This document shows positions 43,394 to 53,812 of a stretch of 64,000 nt of DNA, one piece after another. Positions within the stretch are counted from its first letter, which is position 1. The number at the start of each line of letters is the position of its first letter. Source of the stretch: Azolla caroliniana (taxonomy: Eukaryota > Polypodiophyta); NCBI GenBank assembly GCA_043228905.1, contig JBHGNT010000008.1, positions 6,696,001-6,760,000 on the forward strand, written 5' to 3'. The position numbers and the translations under genes are program-made. A model generated the notes under the pieces. That model did not search any database and was not told where the DNA came from. It saw only the letters and a program-made list of their open reading frames with translations.

Positions 43394-43858
43394 ACACATC
43401 CTGTAATTGGCATAGGGTGTATATGCTATTCTTCTCTATGGGGCTCTCCCATCCTGTAGCTTTCCGGATGCCTTCTACAATGCTTCGGATTATATTAGAG
43501 TCGGTTTTCTCGGAGATTTCTAGCATTTTTGGCCAAAAAGATGCCTTCACTTTAGATATCTCACCCATACGTATTCTTGAGGTTGTCGCATAATTGATTT
43601 TTACCTCCATTTCATCCTCTAGGACCTTCTTCATGCCGCTTGTAATCCTTCTGATATTCCGCAACACAACATCTCTACCTTGAAGTCTCGAAGATAATGT
43701 GAGACATCCTTCCCATCGAATTGACCATTCCGTTGCCAGAGTTGTTCTACGATCGTTGCGACATCCGACATCGCCCGTTGTTCCTGCAATATCCGCTTGG
43801 CCTCTTGTTGATTCTTCATCTCCATGACACCCGCTTTCACGTCGGGTTCACCAACTTG
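43394..43858 (-). pseudogene. G1 gag N-terminus and primer-binding site
   Basis: Minus-strand frames from 43850: a gag N-terminus with LWQRNGQFDGKDVSHYLRDF, akin to FNGDKVPSYLEAY in TR-GAG1, and a second frame down to about 43394 (IRSIVEGIRKATGWESP). The primer-binding site on the minus strand (43838-43853) reads TGGTGAACCCGACGTG, the same as in TR-GAG1. The rest of gag and the protease are lost at the copia C junction. Confidence 0.75.
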
Positions 43859-44942
43859 TGTCGTGCCTTTCGACACCAGATCGTTGCGTGAGTTGGGTGA
43901 GAACCACTAAGGTTTTAGACTAGGAGGAAGAAGAATTTGAGGCAAATCTAGTTCTGAGTAGATTATAAGAAAGAGATATGGAACCTTGTGAATCCCATGA
44001 GTGTATTGTATTAGATTTTTTTAAATATTTAGATAAGAATATGAATTTGGATTGAAAGAGACAGATATAGAAACCTTGTGAATCCCATGAGTATAGTTTA
44101 TTTCGTGAATCCCACAAATATAATTTATTAATTAGTGTTTTTAGAAATATATCCAATTTCCAAAGTTTTCACACTCCTATTACATTGTGCTCCCCATCCT
44201 TATATAGTGATGAGAGAGTCTTAGCAATCCATGTTTTTTCTCTAATTATGAACTCCATGCTTTCTCTATCTATAGACTATATGCTTTCTCTAACATGCTT
44301 TTCTAACCTCATGCGTTTTTTATCGACTATAGTGTTTATGCACACTAGAAATCTGCTCATTTTGATTCAGAGTATGAGCGCTTTTTATTTGGATATCTAG
44401 TGCTTTTGTTTCATAGTGTGAGTGTTTTTGTTTAAGATATCTGTAGTTTTTAATTCATAGTGTATAAATTTGTTTTTGATTTAGAAATCCGCAGGTTTTG
44501 ATTCATTGTGTGAGTGTTTTTAATTGAGAAATCTGCTTATTTTGATTCAAACTGTGAGTGTTTTTTATTCATAGTGTGAGTGTTTTTGTTTCAGATATCT
44601 ATAGTTTTCTATTCATACTGTATAAGTTTGTTTTTGATTCAGGAATATGCAAGTTTTGATTCATAGTGTGAGCTTTTTTAATTCAAAAATCTGCTCATTT
44701 TGATTCATAGTGTGAGTGGTTTCACCCAGATTTAAGACATAATGCAATGACGATAACGATTCTCAACAAAACTACATAATATACAAATGAAATTTTGATC
44801 CCAACATATATCTTCATATCATTTCAAAATTGTTGAAATTGCTCCCAATAGAAAAAGGTCATGTATTGAACAATAATTGCTCAAATAGCAACTGCCAGAT
44901 TATCAACATTTGAAATCTACTTAATTTGTCACAACACAAACA
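43859..44942 (-). repeat. G1 5' LTR edge and AT-rich internal repeats
   Basis: On the minus strand the LTR ends GGCACGACA at 43859, before the primer site. The far edge of the LTR was not identified. From about 44380 to 44720 there is a degenerate tandem array of TTCATAGTGTGAGTGTTTTT and GATTCAGAAATCTGC units (about 40-45 bp, with a longer period). No gene seen. Confidence 0.55.
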
Positions 44943-45258
44943 CGACAACAATTATGTCAAGATTGGAACTCTTGACCTCTTGACCTCTTGTATTATAGTC
45001 AAGTGTAATATTGTAATCAACACATCCAAGTACATAATTGTGTGATGTATATCTTCATAGATTATCTACTCATGTTCTAGGAGTTTTTAGAAAGTTCTAG
45101 AACTAGGAGGGTCTAGAGGGTTTTGGAATTTTCTCAAGAATATTCTAATGCATGTACTTCAACTCACAATATAAATACTTGTAACCTCCTTGGTTCCTTT
45201 CAGGGGATTCAACACTAGTTACAGAATCATAATTTAGTTCTTGTTCTCTTGACTACTT

Positions 45259-45290
<32 letters not shown>

Positions 45291-45735
45291 ATTATCTTGT
45301 CTATGATGTCTCTCTCACTGTCTTAGTATTGAGCCTCGTCTACTTGTCCGTGACAGTTTGAATCCCTTCCAACGAGAAGCATTGCCCATCTTCGTCATCA
45401 CCCTTGCTTCTATAGTTACCATCGTTGTCGTCCTTGCTTCCAGAGTTACCGTCATCAACATCCCTTCGTTTCCTATCTTCCTCGCCATCTCTATCTCCTA
45501 GTTCCTTCTCATCGTTGTCTCTGTCTTTTAGTTTCTCCTCATCATCATCTCTATTTTTTAGTTTCTTCTCATCCTTCACATATCTATCTCATCATCATCC
45601 TCTCAACATCATTGTCTTCATTGCTTCGTCTTCGACATCATCATCTTCAACACCTCTTGGTGTCGTCATCAAGACTGCTTTGCCTAGCCTTCATCGATGT
45701 CAAGTGTTCGATTCCCGATGAGGACCACACATGGT

Positions 45736-46310
45736 TGCTCATGCCCATTGAATGAGGACCGTAGAGGGTCACTCACGCCTATTGGTGTTCGTGTCCTTGT
45801 GAGGACCGCACATGGTCGCTCACGTCCGTTGGTGTTCGTGTCTTCGACGAGGACCGTACAGGGTCACTCACGCTCGTTGGTGTTCTAGTTCTCGGTGAGA
45901 ACCACACATGGTCACTCACGCCCGTTGGTGTTCGCGTCTCCGGTGAGGACTGTACATGGTCTCTCATGCTTGTTGGTGTTCCAGTTCCTGGTGAGGACCG
46001 CACATGGTCGCTCATGCTCGTTGGTGTTCCAGTTCCCGGCGAGGACCACATATGGTCGCTCATTTCTGTTGGTGTTCGTGTCTCCGGTGAGGCCCGTACA
46101 TGGTCGCTCATGCCCGTTGGTGTTCTAGTTCCCGGTGAGAACCGCACATGGTCGCTCACGTCCGTTGGTGTTCATGTCTCCGGTGAGGATTGCACATGTT
46201 TGCTCACGTCCATTGGTGTTCCAGTTCTTGGTGAGGACCGCACACGGTCGCTCACGTCCGTTGGTGTTCCTGTCTTCGCTGAGGAGCACACATGGTCTCT
46301 CACTCATGTT
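45736..46310. repeat. 48-bp minisatellite, about 12 units
   Basis: Units with GGTGTTC start at 45784, 45831, 45879, 45927 and onward every 48 bp to about 46263. The core is GAGGACCGCACATGGTCGCTC. Because 48 is a multiple of three, several frames stay open on both strands (minus-strand 16-residue unit SDHVRSSPGTGTPTSM). That openness is a repeat artefact unless shown otherwise. Confidence 0.92.
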
Positions 46311-46534
46311 CGTGTTCCACCTGTCTTCGTCATCACCTTTGCTTCTAGAGTTACCATCATCACTGTCCTTGCTTCCGAAGTTACCATCATCAACATCCTT
46401 GTTTTCGACATCATCATTTTCAGCACCTCTTCACCCAACCATCGTTGTTATCAACACTACTTGTCAACATTTTGCATCATGGTTTTGGTGAGGAGTGCTT
46501 TCGATCGCTCACTTTCCCAGTTCCGGTCGGGGTC

Positions 46535-46987
46535 ACAACCGCTCACTTGCTCGCAGGTGGCAGTTACAACAGAGGCAACGACCTCTTCCTCTCTCTCATT
46601 GTCTTTGTACACAGTTGCACGCTCTGATCTATTCAAACAAGAATAACAACAACCTACACATATGTTTTCCCTAAGTCATATTTATACTAATATGACTTTT
46701 CGGCTATTTACAAATATAGCCTCGATGGACTCTCAAAAACATATTTACAAATTTGTCCCTTCATCCGGTGAGCACTTCTCACCGGGCCTGCATCATCCGA
46801 CGCTTGCTGGGTACTCGTCATCCGGTTCTCACCGGGTCATCCGTAGCCGGGTACTCCTCATCCGGTTCTCATCGGGTCTTCATCATCCGGTTCTCACCGG
46901 GTCTTCCGTAGCCGGGTACACTACATCCGGTTTGCTCATCAGTACTGTTCTTCTCACTTCCCATCCGGAGGGACCTGTTTCCTAACA
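46535..46987 (-). repeat. Copia A-like LTR fragment (F)
   Basis: On the minus strand it starts TGTTAGGAAACAGGTCCC and includes TATAAATATGACTTAGGG and the GGCTATTTACAAATATAGCC inverted repeat also seen in copia A and B. It lacks the LTR end (left edge), so it is a truncated solo LTR. Confidence 0.8.
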
Positions 46988-47388
46988 GACATGACAACAA
47001 TTATGTCAAGATTTGAACTCTCGTATTATAGTCAAGTGTTATATTGTAACCAACGCATCCAAGTACATAATCGTGTAATGTGCATCTTCATATATTATCT
47101 ATTCATGTTCTAGGAGAGTTTAGAAAGTTCTAGAACTAGAAGGTTCTAGAGGGTTCTGGAATATTCTCCAAAATATTTTCAAGAATATTCTAATGCATGT
47201 ACTTCAACTCACAATATAAATACTTGTAACCTCCTTGGTCCCTTTCAGGGGATTCAACACCAGTTATGGAATCATAATTCAGTTCTTGCTCTCTTGACTA
47301 CTTTCTCTCTCTTTCTCTTTCTTATTATTTTGTCTATGATCTCTCTCTCACTCTCTTAGTATTGAGCCTCGTCTACTTGTTCGTGACA

Positions 47389-48504
47389 TAATTGCTACAA
47401 TCTTTTGTTTGTTCGTATAGACCATTTTGACCACTTAAAACACCGTAATATAGTAATATTTTCCTCACCATGACAAGAAGACCTACTTATTTCAGTTATA
47501 CATGTAGACAACCACCAAAACCAATACACTTTCATGACATAGAAATACAACTTCATAGTGTAGAATTCCAATACTTTATTAGTATATATAAGTTGTTCAG
47601 GAAAGGAAAGCATATCTCAACAAGAAACAACAATCAATAAGCTTGGTGAAAGTAATGTAATCAACTAACAATATATACACTTTTTATTTCAAGCCTTAGT
47701 TGATTTATGGAGAAGAAATGAAACTAGCATTTTGATACTATATAGCAAGTCTCTATATAGCATGAATAATCATGAAAGATGGTTACTGCGAGATGATATT
47801 GGGACAAACAGAGAGCAATTAGAATCATTAACAAAACCTACATTGATCCAAAGGCTTCTTAAAATCCAATCAGGAACCGCGAGATTTCATTACATCAACT
47901 CCTTCACATCAATCAATCAGAAACTGAGAGATTTCATTCCATCAACTCATTCACATCAATCAATTAGAAACCATGAGATTTCATTCCATCAACTCCCAAC
48001 TCCTTCGCCTCAGACAAGAACTACGAGAATTCATTATAAACTTTAATTTGAGATTATAGCAGCAACCTGGAGATACTTTTGAGGGTAATCCCATTCTTTT
48101 TAATTGCCAATTGAAAGCATTTAACCTTGAAGAGACATACGTTGCACCAGATGATATTCAAAGGGAACCAAAATTTCGAATCCTTTACATTACACAGATC
48201 AATCACAAGAGAAAAGGGAATTCAACAAATGAATTCAAAAATAGATTTCACTAATTTATGAAGTAGATATATTTCATGAATACACGGACCTTACATCAAT
48301 CAGATAGGAAAACCAAGTGATCAAAGGATGGGAACTAGTCAGTATTCTGTATCCCTTACATACAACACACACATAGTTGGAAAATATAACGAAAATAATA
48401 TTATAAAATAAATAAATTGTAAGAATAAAAGTATGATATGAAGAGTCATACCACGAACAGTTACAACTAAACAATTAAAGGGCATACTTGTCCTATAAAG
48501 AGAT
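47389..48504. other. AT-rich intergenic stretch with short tandem repeats
   Basis: No gene seen. Three units of about 47 bp with GAGATTTCATTNCATCAACTC lie near 47880-48000. Confidence 0.5.
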
Positions 48505-48590
48505 CATCATGATATGGCAAGACTCAAACCCATGACCTTATGTTATATGCGTCGAGCTCTTGACCTTATGTTATATTCAGAGGATTCCTT
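48505..48590 (+). repeat. 5' LTR remnant of G3
   Basis: ATGATATGGCAAGACTCAAACCCATGACC matches the first ~70 bp of the 3' LTR at 56543, then the sequence jumps to gag. Confidence 0.7.
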
Positions 48591-48614
48591 AATCAGGTAC
48601 GCTTAGTCATTCAA

Positions 48615-49287
48615 ATGCATCCTTCCCGATACCCCACTGATGCATCCCAAGTAGACCTAATAGGCACGTTGCTTAGCGGCTCAACCTTGGCATGGTTCGC
48701 TCCGCTTCTAGAAAAACAATCGCCCTTGCTTAATAACTTTGAAGACTTTATTAGTGAGTGTAAAGCCTGCTTTGGAGATACCGACAACATCATGACGACG
48801 ATCAACAAAATCCGACGATTGCGTCAAGGCGATCGTCCAGCCTCTGTCTACGCGGCAGATTTCCGTCTACTCGCCTCAGATATTCCCTGGGATGATCAGG
48901 CACTAATGGAGCAGTTTTGCTACGGCCTACGAAACGATGTCAAACATTTACTTTTACCCTTCCTCGAAGAACCAAAGTCTCTTACAGAGGCAATTAGTCG
49001 AGCAGTCCAATGCGGTAACTGCCTTTTCGAACGACGTTCAGAACGTCTACTACAAATACCACGCTCTAGGCCGGAGCCCACATGCACCTCAATCGCAGCT
49101 AAACCATTTGCACAAGATGTATCTCAGGCAAATACTCCGACACCGATGGAGATTGACACCATGCGTCAACGTGGCCCGTTATCGGAAGAAGAAAAGCAAC
49201 GATGATGTGCAAATCGATTATGTCTTTATTGCGGTGGACCAGGGCATATCGCAATCAACTGTCCCCATAGGCCAAGAAGACAGGTAA
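48615..49287 (+). pseudogene. G3 gag, N-terminally truncated, with zinc knuckle
   Basis: Retrotransposon-gag core (SQVDLIGTLLSGSTLAW; FGDTDNIMTTINKIRRL; YAADFRLLASDIPWDD), then TGA after SEEEKQR. Next is an in-frame CCHC knuckle (CLYCGGPGHIAINC near 49219-49260). It would form the capsid. The first ~100 residues expected of the family are deleted. Confidence 0.85.
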
Positions 49288-49439
49288 ATCAAATCGTAGC
49301 TTGTACTAAACCCGAGTCAATTCCCTTAGGAGTGTTTGATAGTATTAATAGTACTGATAGCCTAGGAATCTCAAACAAATTTGAAATCCTTCGTCAATTA
49401 GAAGAAGAGTTAAACAACTAAGTCCAGCCAAAATAGGAG

Positions 49440-50289
49440 TTGTTTGGTTGGACAACCCTAGATCTGTGCAACCCATTAGTGGTTCCATTCCCTCTAAGCA
49501 AGTTAGCAATGTGTTCTTAGCCCAAGTCATGGTTAGTACTAAAAGTACCCCAACAGTACACGTCTTAGCACTTTTAGATTCTGGAGCCAATTCCTGTTTC
49601 ATGGATCGGATTTTGCCCAAGCTTCTTAGATATCCTCAAGAAAACTTCCTTGCCCCGCATCTGTAGTAGTCATTGATGGTCGTCCAATTGCTTCCGAGAA
49701 TATTATAGAAGAGTCAGAACCCATTCAGGTTGTCCTAGGTAGTTTTGTGTGTGTGGTATCATTTAATATAATTAGTAGTCTAGTGCATCCCATTGTCCTG
49801 GGATTACCTTGGTTTGAATTACATAATCCAGACATAGATTGGAGAACAAGAGAAGTCCGGTATCGACAACCCCGAGAATCTAGTCATCGAGTTCCAACCA
49901 TTTCACTCCATCAATTATGCGAAGAAGGACGCAAGGACGCAATGTTTCTATTTGCAATATCAGTACATCCTTCCAGCAATACTAAGAAGGAATCCTTAGT
50001 TCAACTTCCGGTGAAATATCATCCTTATGCCGATGTATTTGACAAGGTAAAAGCCAATACTCTTTCTCATCATCGTCTCTACGATTGTCCCTACAATTTA
50101 CAACTAGGAACAGAGCCACCATGGGGACCAATTTACAACTTGTCACCAACTGAGTTAGAAGTTCTTTGAGCCTACATAGAAGAGAATTAGGCAAGCGGGT
50201 TTATTCGTCACTCGAAATCTCCGGCCGGTGCACCCATTTTCTTTGTCAAGAAGAAAGATAGATCACTTCGTCTCATCGTTGATTACCAC
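49440..50289 (+). pseudogene. G3 protease and start of reverse transcriptase
   Basis: Protease motif LALLDSGANSCFMD (near 49565), then the RT lead-in (YHPYADVFDKVKANTLSHH; GPIYNLSPTELEVL). Stops are TGA at 50167 and TAG at 50188, where related proteins have Arg and Gln. RT continues [20 protein letters not shown], ending at the TR-GAG2 junction. Confidence 0.85.
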
Positions 50290-50947
50290 TGTCGTGATGT
50301 GGCGTGTTTAATGCGAGAAAAAGTGAAAAATTGAGGATACATGCACATTACACAAATACTTGTAAAAATGAAAATAATAATAAACAAACCTAGGACATGT
50401 TGGCATTCAATGCATATTGAGGGTTGCAAGTAAGATTTGAACCTTGCACGTCTAAGATAAGAGGCAATTATCATACCACTAAAGCTACTACTTCATGCTT
50501 TAGATTTTGTTTCTTTTCTTCTCATATTCAATATTCCATAGGTAGCAAACAAACAAAACCGTGTACACAAAACCATGGTTTTAAGTCCATGGTTTTGTGC
50601 ATGTCACAAGCAAAACCGTGTGCACAAAACCATGGTTTTAGCCGATGGTTTTGTGCATGTCACAAGCATGGAGAGACCTATAAAATCCTCTAGTTGGGCT
50701 TGAGTATGGGGGGCTCAATATATAATATCATTTTCATCACCATCAATATAATCTTCTTCTTAATATTCTTCTGGAAATCTATCTTCTTCTTGAGTCTAAT
50801 TTTTTTTTTCTCAAGTGTGACATTAGTTTCCTCGACTCCTACATACACATTGTCATCTTTTCGACAATTTCGCGAACTTCCTCCTTGGTCCGAGACCCCG
50901 GTGGTCCCGCTCAAGCAAAGCACGCACGCACGCACATCTTCGCGACA
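50290..50947 (+). repeat. 5' LTR of TR-GAG2
   Basis: TGTCG/CGACA ends. TATA box TATAAAA at 50679-50685. A CCATGGTTTT(A/G)-type unit (AAAACCATGG) recurs near 50560-50660. Confidence 0.88.
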
Positions 50948-50985
50948 TCTTTTGGTGAACCCAACGTGAAGAGCGGCAGGGGAGG

Positions 50986-53172
50986 ATGAAGATGGACGAG
51001 GAATATCTCATGGAGGCAATGTCAAAGATGATAATGGAATTTTCAAGAGAAGGGAAAAGACGAGATGCAGCCCAACAAGCCATCGAAAGCATGGTCGAGC
51101 GAGTTAGCTGTTTCAATGGAGGCAAAGTCCAAAATTTTCTAGAGGCCTACAATGCCGAAATGGATTCAAGATATGTGAATGAAGCAATGAGGCTAGAGTA
51201 CTTTTGTCAAGTGGTGGCCGAACCAATCTACAAAGATATGAAAGAGCTTCAAAAAGCTCACAATTTGTGGGTGTCCCTCGAAGAAGCTTTACGAGAGGCA
51301 TATGATGATGAAGAGCCGAAGGGACGAAGTCTATACAAGTTTGACCAATGGGTGTCATCAAGGAAGACCCACCAGAGTGTTATGCATGCATTCATTGAGT
51401 TTGAGTGTCGGTTCACTCAACTCTCGGAACGGAAAAAAGGATTGGTGGGGGCGAGGGAAGTCTTAATGTTTGTCAAGTCGATTGATTGGAAGAAAAGGAC
51501 GCCCATTGGAGTCCAACTCAAGGACGACAATGGTGTGAACGGCCTCACTGAAAATTGGGCCGAATTGAAAATGGTATGCCAACGACATGACAAGAGGAGG
51601 ATAGGAATATTGTCGACAATGTCACAGCCGATGAGGGACGATAGGATGACAACATGCAACAACATGCCACCACCAAAGGAAGCAAGCTCAAAGAGGGAAG
51701 GTTCGACGATGCTCGACATAGAAGTCTTTATGAGAGAGGCATTCGAGAACTTAAAGGCGCAAGTTGAGGCTAAAGAGAAACTATAAAAGGGACAAAAACT
51801 GAGGTGAACGATGGTTGAGGAAGAAGAGACCTCTTCACAAATGTAGATTAAGGAAGTGGTGGATTTGAAGCCTCAAGTTCAGTACGGCAGTATCATAGGA
51901 GAAAATGCAAAAAAAATCATCTTCTCATCTTGGAAAGAAACAATAGAGAAGGATGAAACCAATGAATCGAGGACGGCAAACGCCACTTCAAGTGAGGACA
52001 ATTGTTTCGGAACATGCATCGTGTCTGAAACCTCGAGTGATGAAGGTGCAAGCATGAGAAAAGCTTGCATGATCAAGGGAGATAAAGAGTGTGAGGCCCA
52101 CATGATTAAGAAGGTAGCCATGAAAAACGATATCAAGGAGGTGGCTATGGACAACATGGCAAAGGTGATCGACCAAAGGCGTATGGAATCCTCCACACTT
52201 GTTCTAGAGACTTGGGCAATTGCATCTGAGAATCAACGTGAGACCCAAGAAATGGAAGGTGATGGCGAGGAAGCGAAGATCGGAGCTGATGCACATGATG
52301 GGAACATAGCCACAGACAATGACGTCGTCCCGAAGATGGCAAGAACGGGCAAGGACCATGGAGAGGATTCCTCCACACTTGTTCTAGAGACTTCGGCAGT
52401 TGCATCCGAGAGCCAACATGACACCGAAGAGATGGAAGGTGGCTACGAGGAAGCGAAGAATGAAGTCGGTGTGTGCGATGAAGAGTCCAAACGAAGCACA
52501 ACAACGAAAGCAGACGTGCACAACAAAGAGGCCAAAGAAAGTGTGACAATGGACAATGAGGGCCAAGCAAGCCAAGAGGATTTGAAAGGTGTACCTCGGA
52601 AAGTGATCATGTCTTCTAACATGAGGGAGGACACTAGCATCAAGATCAAAGATATGATGGTCAACTCAAACGTGAGAGTTTACCACAACAAATGGATAAA
52701 AGAGAGGCATGCAATATGGTCTCTTAGAGACCCCGAGATGAGCATGCTCTTGAAGGAACTACGTTGGGTAGTCAACATCAACATTCGAATGAGGTATTGT
52801 GAAGGCAAGCAGGGGACGAGAAAGAATGAAGGATCGAAGTTTCTTGACCAAGGAGATAGACGGGATGAAGGTGGCACATACATGAATTGTGAAAGGTTAT
52901 GGTTAGGAGGGGCGAAGGGGGCCATGACAACCGGTCATAGCATTGGGAAGTGCGAGCGAACGATATGGTGGATCGGATGGCGACAATGGTTCAGTTGGAA
53001 GGAATGGATGAGCTCAAAATGGAGGGACAAAGAGAGTGTGGGCAAGGCACAAGAAAGGAGCAAATCTAAGGTTGACAACCTTTGGCCCCACCACATCACT
53101 CTTTTCCTTCTTGGCACATGCCGGAGGATGTGCGGTTTGGTGGGGGTGGATGTCGTGATGTGGCGTGTTTAA
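50986..53172 (+). pseudogene. TR-GAG2 gag-like ORF with three clustered stops
   Basis: The frame from the ATG at 50986 runs 266 codons to TAA at 51784, meets TGA and TAG before 51850, then stays open from 51856 to 53172. The first part matches TR-GAG1 gag (SMVERVSCFNGGKVQNFLEA; YKFDQWVSSRKTHQSV). The second has two copies of SSTLVLETxAxASExQ (near 52190 and 52370), the source of the 119-bp array in TR-GAG1. It is rich in Glu, Lys and Asp. The end overlaps the 3' LTR by about 20 codons. No enzyme motifs. Confidence 0.75.
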
Positions 53173-53809
53173 TGCGAGAAAAAGTGAAAAATTGAGGTTA
53201 CATGCACATTACACAAATACTTGTAAAAATGAAAAAATAATAATAAACAAACCTAGGACATGATGGCATTCAATGCATATTGAGGGTTGCAAGTAAGATT
53301 TGAACCTTGCACGTCTAAGATAAGAGGAAATTATCATACCACTAAAGCTACTACTTCATGCTTTAGACTTTGTTTATTTTCTTCTCATATACAATATTCC
53401 ATAGGTAGCAAAAAGACAAAACCGTGTACACAAAACCATGGTTTTAAGTCCATGGTACATGTCACAAGCAAAACCGTGGGCACAAAACCATGGTTTTAGC
53501 CGATGGTTTTGTGCATGTCACAAGCATGGAGAGACCTATAAAAGCCTTTAGTTGGGCTTGAGTATGGGGGGCTCAATATATAATATCATTATCATCACCA
53601 TCAATATAATATTCTTCTTAATATTCTTCTTGAAATCTATCTTCTTCTTGAGTCTAAAAGTATTTGTTTTTCTCAAGTGTGACATTAGTTTCCTCGACTC
53701 CTACATTCACATCATCATCTTTTCGACAATTTCGCGAACGTCCTCCCTGGTCCGAGACCTCGGTGGTCCCGCTCAAGCGAAGCACGCACACACGCACATC
53801 TTCGCGACA
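53151..53809 (+). repeat. 3' LTR of TR-GAG2
   Basis: Direct repeat of 50290-50947 with scattered differences and small indels, for example a 20-bp gap near 53455. LTR divergence is visible by eye and larger than for copia B or D, so the insertion is older. Confidence 0.88.
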
Positions 53810-53812
53810 CTG

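Larger units (their letters stand above)
15577..43858 (-). mobile_element. Ty3/gypsy element G1, split into four pieces by three insertions
   Basis: Minus-strand order, from the right: primer site and gag (43858-43394), reverse transcriptase N-terminal half (33130-32395), RT end and RNase H (23228-22174), integrase to polypurine tract (16760-15577). The gaps are copia C (33131-43393, with copia D inside), a DNA transposon (23233-32390) and copia B (16761-22168). Copia B and the DNA transposon have target duplications (TATTC, CAAT) and the protein reads through each junction. The copia C junction is not clean: its right LTR is truncated and G1 gag C-terminus plus protease are missing. Remaining G1 internal sequence is about 3.4 kb. 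Confidence 0.88.
44943..47388 (+). mobile_element. LTR-like pair around a minisatellite (element X)
   Basis: Direct repeats at 44943-45355 and 46992-47388 both end CGTGACA and both contain TATAAATACTTGTAACCTCC. They flank 1.6 kb with no pol domain, only CT-rich sequence, a 48-bp minisatellite and a copia LTR fragment. This fits a small non-autonomous LTR element, but a clear primer site, polypurine tract and target duplication are lacking. Two separate solo LTRs cannot be excluded. Confidence 0.55.
50290..53809 (+). mobile_element. Non-autonomous gag-only LTR retrotransposon, copy 2 (TR-GAG2)
   Basis: LTRs 50290-50947 (658 bp) and 53151-53809 (659 bp) start TGTCGTGATG and end CGCGACA. The primer site TGGTGAACCCAACGTG and a GGTGGGGGTGGA polypurine tract are present. 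A direct repeat CACTG (50287-50291 and 53808-53812) brackets it, overlapping the LTR ends by two bases, so the exact target duplication is not certain. G3 RT codons continue on both sides. Its coding frame is listed separately. Confidence 0.88.

Noticed and set aside
45779-46646. Long repetitive ORFs on both strands of the minisatellite
   Set aside because: Both strands are open because the 48-bp unit is a multiple of three. No start context, domain or conservation supports a protein.
44943-47388. Element X as a confident intact LTR retrotransposon
   Set aside because: No primer-binding site, polypurine tract or target duplication was found, so it is only called LTR-like.
50287-53812. CACTG as the proven target duplication of TR-GAG2
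   Set aside because: The repeat overlaps the TG and CA of the LTR ends by two bases, which conflicts with the LTR borders seen at the internal junctions. The true duplication may be lost.
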